Shown: one piece after another, positions 60,038-64,000 of the stretch
Layout: every line of letters starts with the position of its first letter
Numbering within the stretch: the first letter of the stretch is position 1
Source of the DNA: Halorubrum vacuolatum
Lineage (GTDB): Archaea; Halobacteriota; Halobacteria; Halobacteriales; Haloferacaceae
Assembly (NCBI RefSeq): GCF_900188065.1
Contig: NZ_FZNQ01000012.1
Span: 31,920 to 95,919 of the forward strand
Length of the DNA stretch: 64,000 nucleotides
Direction of reading: 5' to 3'
Notes under the pieces: model-generated
What the model saw: only the letters and a program-made list of their open reading frames with translations
Told to the model about the DNA's origin: nothing
The model's database searches: none
Position numbers and translations under genes: made by a program

Positions 60038-60703
60038 ATGGACGATGTCGCGCGGGCGCGCCGGGCCGCACGCGAGGCGCTCGCGGACGTCACCCCCGAG
60101 CGGCTTCGCGTCGCCATCGACGACAGGTTGGCGGGGGCGACGGTCACCCCCGGTGTGCTCGCACTTGTCACCGCGCGGGCGCTCGACCCCGACGTCGATG
60201 CCAACGGCGTCACGGATCGGGCGGCCGGCGTGCAGCTCATCTACGAGGGGCTTAAGCTGACGAGACGGCTTGCCCACGAGGAGCCGTGGACGGCCGCCGC
60301 GACCCACGAGGCCGACATCGACGCCGACATGGAGGTGTTGGTCGCCGACGTGTTGGTCTCGCGTGGCTTCTCGTTGCTCGCGCACACCGATGCGGCGGGT
60401 GCCGCCGTCGAGGTCGTCCGCGCGTTCGGCCGCGATCAGACGATCCGTGATCGGCCGGACACGGCTCCCGCGGCGGCCGCCGCGCTGGACCGTAACCTCG
60501 AAGTCCACGCCCTCGAACTGGCCGTGATCGCCGGAACGACCGCGGTCGGCGGCGAGCCGCCCGCCGAGCTGCTCACCTACGCCCGCGAACTCGCCGCCGA
60601 TTACGACGGGGAGTTTCCCCCGCCAAGGACGGCACTGCCGGAGACGGCCGCCGACCGGATCGCCGACATCTCCGAACGGGCCGTCAGCGCCACGGACCGG
60701 TAG
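60038..60703 (+). CDS. Conserved haloarchaeal protein
   Basis: A 221-residue soluble, helical protein (MDDVARARRAAREALADVTPERL ... GVLALVTARALDPD ... EADIDADMEVLVADVLVSRGFSLLAHTDAAGAAVEVVRAFGRD). The layout, with helices and a conserved aspartate-rich helix, recalls small prenyl-synthase-like helical bundles, but no DDxxD motif is present and I do not claim that function. It resembles haloarchaeal genes of unknown function. It is divergent from the hydratase gene with a 59-base gap. Confidence 0.65.
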   Translation: MDDVARARRAAREALADVTPERLRVAIDDRLAGATVTPGVLALVTARALDPDVDANGVTDRAAGVQLIYEGLKLTRRLAHEEPWTAAATHEADIDADMEVLVADVLVSRGFSLLAHTDAAGAAVEVVRAFGRDQTIRDRPDTAPAAAAALDRNLEVHALELAVIAGTTAVGGEPPAELLTYARELAADYDGEFPPPRTALPETAADRIADISERAVSATDR

Positions 60704-60819
60704 CGGGGGACGGCTGTCACTCGGTGGGACCGTCTCGCCCTGCCACCATGCGGATCCGTCGCGGTCGCACGGTCGGATCGAAACCCCTAAAGTCGAATCC
60801 GCTCAACCATCGAGTGCCT

Positions 60820-60891
60820 GCCTGGGTAGCTTAGCGGTAAAGCGCGTCCTTGGTAAGGACGAGAGCCCGGGTTCAAATCCCGGCCTAGGCT
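60820..60891 (+). tRNA. tRNA-Thr (anticodon GGT), integration target
   Basis: 72 nt. The acceptor GCCTGGG pairs with CCTAGGC (one G-T); the anticodon arm is CGTCC-TTGGTAA-GGACG with anticodon GGT; the T-arm has GGTTCAAATCC. No intron and no encoded CCA. An integrase gene starts 191 bases downstream, and the sequence turns AT-rich right after the tRNA, so its 3' end is very likely the attachment site of the element that follows. Confidence 0.95.
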
Positions 60892-61082
60892 TCCTTCCTC
60901 TTGATTTCGGGCGCTTTAGGCCTTCTGTGTGTTTCAGCTATGGCCCGAACTCAAGGACGCGACCCCGGTGTCAAAATTGGCACCCCGACGCCGTATAGTG
61001 ATTCGACCGACTTGAATGGCTCTTTACATAAGCCATTTAAAACTTTGTTACGAAGTGATCTAGATCTGTATAGGAGGATTCG

Positions 61083-62216
61083 ATGAGTATGACGGTTGAC
61101 GACGACAACAAAGTGCAGGGCATCGTCCTTTTGACGGATGAGGCCTCGGAATTTCTAAACCCGAGAGAGGAGATCGCGTACAAAGAGCATCGCCGCGAAT
61201 TAGCGGAGTGGATGCTTAATTTGGGTAAGGACCCGGCGAAGGCCGAAGGTTACAGCCATTCGACGGCGAAGAATCGGATGAACAAGTTGGACTTGTTCTA
61301 CCGCTGGGTCTGGAACGAGGAACAAAGATTTATCCAAGACGTTAAAGTGGGTCATGCGGAGGCCTGGATGCGTGATCTGGCTAAAAGGGATTTGAAGGAG
61401 TCGACGAAGTGCCATTATCAGAAGTCGGTTCAGACGTTGTTTAAGTGGATGCGTGAGGCCCGGAACCGGGATGTGGAGTGGGAGCCGAGTATTGAGTACA
61501 GCGACCCTTCTACAGGTTATCAGCCTCGGGAGTACCTGACTAAGAGCGATCGCCGGAAGATGAGAGAAGCCGCTATGAGCTACGGCAGCATCCCACACTA
61601 CAACTCTCTCACACCTGAAGAACGAGCCCGGTGGAAGAAGTATCTCGCGCAACGGTTACAGAAACCCAAAGAAGAAGTCGGGAAAACAGACTTTCTAAAG
61701 GCTAACTCCTTCAAATACGCTTCAATGATTTTTGTCGCGTTGGATGCAGGGTTCAGGCCTGTAGAAGTGAAAAGAGCGAACATTCAATGGTTCGACCCCA
61801 GTAACGGAGTCCTCCGAATCCCAGAAGAGGAGTCGAGTAAAAGTCGGGAAAACTGGATCGTCGCACTGAAACCGGAGACCGTCTCAATCCTGAAGAAGTG
61901 GAAGCAGGAGCGAGAAACTATTCCCAAGTATGATGGCCGGGACGCATTATGGCTCACACAGAAAGGAAACCGGTACAACAAAGACTCGTTCAGAAGATCC
62001 GTATTCCACAAAATCGCGGAGGAGGCAGGCCTCGACCTAGAAAACCGGGACCTCACACCGTACAGCATCCGGCATTCAACGGCGACGTACATTGCTCAGG
62101 AGGCTGACTTGGCGACCGCCGCTAAACAGTGCCGACATAAATCTAAGCAGACGACGCAGAAGTACGCTCATAGCTCGGTCGATAGACAGACGGAGGCCGT
62201 CAACAAAATCGACTGA
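61083..62216 (+). CDS. Tyrosine-type site-specific integrase
   Basis: A 377-residue recombinase. The N-terminal SAM-like core-binding domain (about 30-130) precedes the catalytic domain with R225 (GFRPVEV), a Lys in SSKSREN, R330 in YSIRHSTATY, H352 in QCRHKS and the nucleophile Y361 in KYAHSS. In place of the usual HxxR, this one has YSIR. The start is ATG 61083, preceded by a strong Shine-Dalgarno AGGAGG at 61072-61077, unlike the leaderless chromosomal genes. It lies just downstream of tRNA-Thr and is intact, so the element may be able to move. Confidence 0.92.
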   Translation: MSMTVDDDNKVQGIVLLTDEASEFLNPREEIAYKEHRRELAEWMLNLGKDPAKAEGYSHSTAKNRMNKLDLFYRWVWNEEQRFIQDVKVGHAEAWMRDLAKRDLKESTKCHYQKSVQTLFKWMREARNRDVEWEPSIEYSDPSTGYQPREYLTKSDRRKMREAAMSYGSIPHYNSLTPEERARWKKYLAQRLQKPKEEVGKTDFLKANSFKYASMIFVALDAGFRPVEVKRANIQWFDPSNGVLRIPEEESSKSRENWIVALKPETVSILKKWKQERETIPKYDGRDALWLTQKGNRYNKDSFRRSVFHKIAEEAGLDLENRDLTPYSIRHSTATYIAQEADLATAAKQCRHKSKQTTQKYAHSSVDRQTEAVNKID

Positions 62217-62373
62217 CCACATCCTCTTTCTCTAATCCATAGACACCCCCACATTAGTCGTTACATCATCCAAGCCTAATCCACAGCTGGAATCCAGGGC
62301 TGAACTATTCGATAAGGCCTGATTCACTACTGTTTTTCAGGGCTTGCTGTAGGGTTTCTGGCCTGGTTCTCAG

Positions 62374-62697
62374 CTAATGTTTAGGCCTGTTTTTTTCGTA
62401 GGCGCGGTCCCGGTGCTGGATTGTGAGAAAAATTAGGCCTTCATCGTTGAGGTCGAAGAAGATTCTGTGGTCGATTTTCTGGCCTCTGTTCCCTATTTTG
62501 AGCCTCCAGATCTCTCCCTGGCTGGGTATGTATTTGACCCGTGGATGTTTCCATGGATTCGTCCGGTATTCTTCTACGAGTTCAGTTTTTTTCTGGGCAG
62601 CTTTATTCTGTGTTTCTCTGTTAAGCTCCTCGAACTGTCGGAGGAATTCAGGCCTATACGTAGTCTTTGATAAGTTCTCTAATGTCTCCTTCATCAT
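62374..62697 (-). CDS. RelE/ParE-family toxin
   Basis: A 107-residue protein with a RelE-type fold: a first helix (YRPEFLRQFEELNRET), then GEIWRLKIGNRGQKIDHRIFFDLNDEGLIFLTIQHRDRAYEKN. The strand-loop pattern WRLKIG...DHRIFFDL and the final HRDRAY are typical of archaeal mRNA-cleaving toxins in this family. The start overlaps the antitoxin end by 44 bases, so the toxin may start internally; no later ATG is available. It pairs with the antitoxin 62654-62890. Composition is AT-rich, like the rest of the element. Confidence 0.78.
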   Translation of the reverse strand: MMKETLENLSKTTYRPEFLRQFEELNRETQNKAAQKKTELVEEYRTNPWKHPRVKYIPSQGEIWRLKIGNRGQKIDHRIFFDLNDEGLIFLTIQHRDRAYEKNRPKH

Positions 62698-62890
62698 CTT
62701 GTTTCCTGGCCTGTCTGATTTGCTGTAGTGTTTCTTCTGAGAGTCGTTCGTCGACGTTGTGCTTTCTCTCCATCTCTTTTCTAATCATAGAGCGGATAGC
62801 CTCAGCTTTTGACTTATACTGGCCTTCCTCCACCTCAGTCTCAATATACTGATAGAGTACAGACGGGATATCTACAGAAGTAGTCGGCAT
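62654..62890 (-). CDS. Ribbon-helix-helix antitoxin
   Basis: A 78-residue protein. The N-terminal MPTTSVDIPSVLYQYIETEVEEGQYKSKAEAIRSMIRKEM has the strand-helix-helix layout of a ribbon-helix-helix (CopG/ParD) DNA-binding domain. The C-terminal half is charged and probably binds the toxin. I start at ATG 62890, because the 20 codons upstream overlap the TATA box at 62913-62923. It is the first gene of the toxin pair, as usual, and likely represses its own promoter. Confidence 0.78.
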   Translation of the reverse strand: MPTTSVDIPSVLYQYIETEVEEGQYKSKAEAIRSMIRKEMERKHNVDERLSEETLQQIRQARKQDDEGDIRELIKDYV

Positions 62891-62911
62891 AACATATAAC
62901 TTCAATATAAC

Positions 62912-62924
62912 TTTTATATAATTG
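62912..62924 (-). promoter_or_regulatory. TATA box for antitoxin-toxin operon
   Basis: A minus-strand AATTATATAAAAG run centred about 27 bases upstream of ATG 62890 is the likely promoter, in an AT-rich stretch that may also hold the antitoxin operator. Confidence 0.6.
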
Positions 62925-63084
62925 CTGCTGAGAAGGGTCAAGCCTGCCAATCCTAGTTCTGAACTGATTCTACACCTTGGTTCAGACCTGGTTTTATCAG
63001 GTTGTGTTTTTGTGGGCTTAGCGGGTTTTTTGTATTAGGTTTATAACATTTTCTTACTATAGTATTACTGTGGTGAGATTTTTT

Positions 63085-63339
63085 GTGGCATCGTTAACAA
63101 TTAAGCTTCCTGACAATCAGAAAGATGAGATCGAGGCTGTGGCTGAGAGAAAGAACTACAACAGCGTCTCCGAGTACGTCCGTGAGGCACTGCGGAACAA
63201 AGTAGAGGAGGATCTGGTTTTGAGGCCTGAAGTAGCTGAGAAGCTGCGAAGACGAGTCAAAGAGTATGAGAAGGGTAAAACAGGGTTAGTCTCTCATGAA
63301 GAACTAGAGGAAGAGCTGAAACAGCTTGATGAGGATTGA
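63085..63339 (+). CDS. Ribbon-helix-helix antitoxin (second module)
   Basis: An 84-residue protein if it starts at GTG 63085; it may instead start at GTG 63070 or 63073. The segment ASLTIKLPDNQKDEIEAVAERKNYNSVSEYVREALRNKVEEDLVLRPEVAEKL is a CopG-type RHH domain plus a helical toxin-binding tail. The RHH opening SLTIKLPD looks more complete from 63085. It overlaps the start of the following toxin (63329) by 11 bases. It is in the opposite orientation to the first module. Confidence 0.75.
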   Translation: MASLTIKLPDNQKDEIEAVAERKNYNSVSEYVREALRNKVEEDLVLRPEVAEKLRRRVKEYEKGKTGLVSHEELEEELKQLDED

Positions 63340-63632
63340 CTGGCATTCAGAGGCCCGCCAAGATCTACAGAAATTCGATAAACAGATTCAAAAAAAAATT
63401 GTTTTGGAAAAAGTAGACTCAATGGCTGAATCTCCACTTGGAGAAAACACATCTATTATTGTCGAAGCAAGGCCTAGAGATATTCCGATTGAAACTGAAA
63501 GATACTGAGTTAGATCATAGAGTATTCTTTGACCTTGACCGAGACAGAGTTGTAATTCTAGGCATAGAGCACAGAGATGATGCCTATACTCGGGAATCGA
63601 TAAAGAAGATGAAGTCACGGAATGAAGCGTGA
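63329..63632 (+). pseudogene. RelE-like toxin with a frameshift
   Basis: The first frame (from ATG 63329) encodes MRIDWHSEARQDLQKFDKQIQKKIVLEKVDSMAESPLGENTSIIVE and then runs into unrelated residues and TGA at 63508. A second frame, shifted by one base, continues the family: GLEIFRLKLKDTELDHRVFFDLDRDRVVILGIEHRDDAYTRES. Together they match the first module's toxin (WRLKIG...DHRIFFDLN...IQHRDRAYE). So the toxin is a complete homolog broken by a single-base change near base 63465-63475. Either a disabled gene or a sequencing error explains it. Confidence 0.75.
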
Positions 63633-63653
63633 AAAAGTTGGATCGTTATCAGT

Positions 63654-64000
63654 TTAATCAAGCAGGTCGAAGCTCTTTACAGCTACTTTGACGCTGGTCC
63701 CAGAACCGGTTTGGAATCGATAGATATCATCGCTAGTGAATTCCGATATCTGGGCCTCGTACTGATCGTGGTCTTTGGTGGCTTCTTTAGCTCGGTCCTG
63801 CATCTGAGCGTATCCAATATTCTTAGAGAAGATGATAAGCGCAGCGTGGGTATCGCGTACAGTCAAATTATCCAATAACTGATCGACCGCGTCTTTGTAC
63901 TGTGACCATTCGTATTCGTTTAAGCCCCCGCATTGGCGGTGAGGTCACTACACACCTCCTCTAACAGCGTTTTTCGACCGGGAGAGGGTTGTTTAGCTTC
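63654..64000 (-). pseudogene. Unknown gene, 5' end outside window, with frameshift at a G run
   Basis: Minus strand. From the window end inwards the frame reads ...GRKTLLEEVCSDLTANAGA and then stops (TAA near 63927). A shift of one base at the run of five Gs (63929-63933) continues as GLNEYEWSQYKDAVDQLLDNLTVRDTHAALIIFSKNIGYAQM and onward to the end at 63654 (...KSFDLLD). The ALIIFSKN part followed by an F/S/T-rich end recalls C-terminal domains of uncharacterised bacterial defence or nuclease-like proteins, but I cannot name it. Confidence 0.55.

Larger units (their letters stand above)
60892..64000. mobile_element. Integrated element at tRNA-Thr (right end outside window)
   Basis: From the end of tRNA-Thr the sequence becomes markedly A/T-rich, and codon use changes (TTA, AGA, GAT and TTT are frequent). 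The region holds a tyrosine integrase, two toxin-antitoxin-like modules and the end of an unknown gene. An integrase beside a tRNA 3' end is the classic arrangement of archaeal proviruses, plasmids and integrative elements. The matching attachment repeat should be a copy of the tRNA 3' part (about 60870-60891) somewhere beyond base 64000. No structural virus genes are visible so far. Confidence 0.82.

Noticed and set aside
60940..61086. A possible short gene between tRNA-Thr and the integrase
   Set aside because: It overlaps the integrase start, has no promoter or family, and is composed of mixed tRNA-flank sequence.

Overview
The window is from a haloarchaeon (class Halobacteria). The sequence is GC-rich, the proteins are strongly acidic, starts are leaderless with TATA-like boxes about 24-31 bases upstream, and the gene set is archaeal: Lsm, L37e, Elp3, isopentenyl phosphate kinase, S2P, HtpX, a SAMP-like modifier, a TbsP-like regulator and an AOR-type oxidoreductase. 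The genus cannot be fixed from the sequence alone. I annotate about 70 protein genes and three tRNAs, most in short operons of 1-3 genes.

Layout. 1-12.8 kb: truncated asd, a fused 3-hydroxyacyl-CoA dehydrogenase/enoyl-CoA hydratase, an AlkA-like glycosylase, an ATP-grasp ligase fused to a RimB-like protease domain, an aldo/keto reductase, lsm-rpl37e, elp3, a usp-GNAT pair, and a DUF5806-like gene joined to a sensor histidine kinase. 12.8-23 kb: tungsten-type aldehyde ferredoxin oxidoreductase, S2P protease, metallophosphoesterase, purF, zinc alcohol dehydrogenase, a Cry-DASH photolyase and DsbB. 23-35 kb: an intron-containing tRNA-Glu, rhodanese, rhomboid, a second (class I) photolyase, a DJ-1-like protein, aspartoacylase family, HtpX, a hexapeptide transferase with a downstream overlapping gene, and glyA. 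35-46 kb: a TbsP-like regulator, a YcaO cyclodehydratase-like protein, cupin, BolA, CinA-C, a SAMP-like modifier, thymidine kinase, DedA and an AT-richer SelO gene. 46-61 kb: mevalonate kinase and isopentenyl phosphate kinase (alternative mevalonate route), Mrp ATPase, a beta-propeller protein, amidohydrolases, gnd, a hydroxyproline dehydratase-like enzyme, an SLC13 transporter, threonine synthase, tRNA-Gly, enoyl-CoA hydratase and tRNA-Thr.

At tRNA-Thr(GGT) (60820-60891) composition changes abruptly to AT-rich. A tyrosine integrase follows, then two RelE/RHH-type toxin-antitoxin modules in opposite orientations, then a partial gene that runs off the window. This is an integrated element whose far end lies outside. 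Two of its last genes carry apparent single-base frameshifts.

The most notable observations are: a 31-nt intron in tRNA-Glu(UUC) with a complete bulge-helix-bulge splice motif; a window-wide set of short, near-perfect tandem duplications (21, 24, 27, 27, 36 and 15 bp units inside genes, all multiples of three; a 29-bp unit three times between genes); a RimK-type ligase fused to an aspartic-protease-like domain; a YcaO enzyme with no visible precursor peptide; and a selenoprotein-W-like (Rdx) protein that has lost its CxxC.
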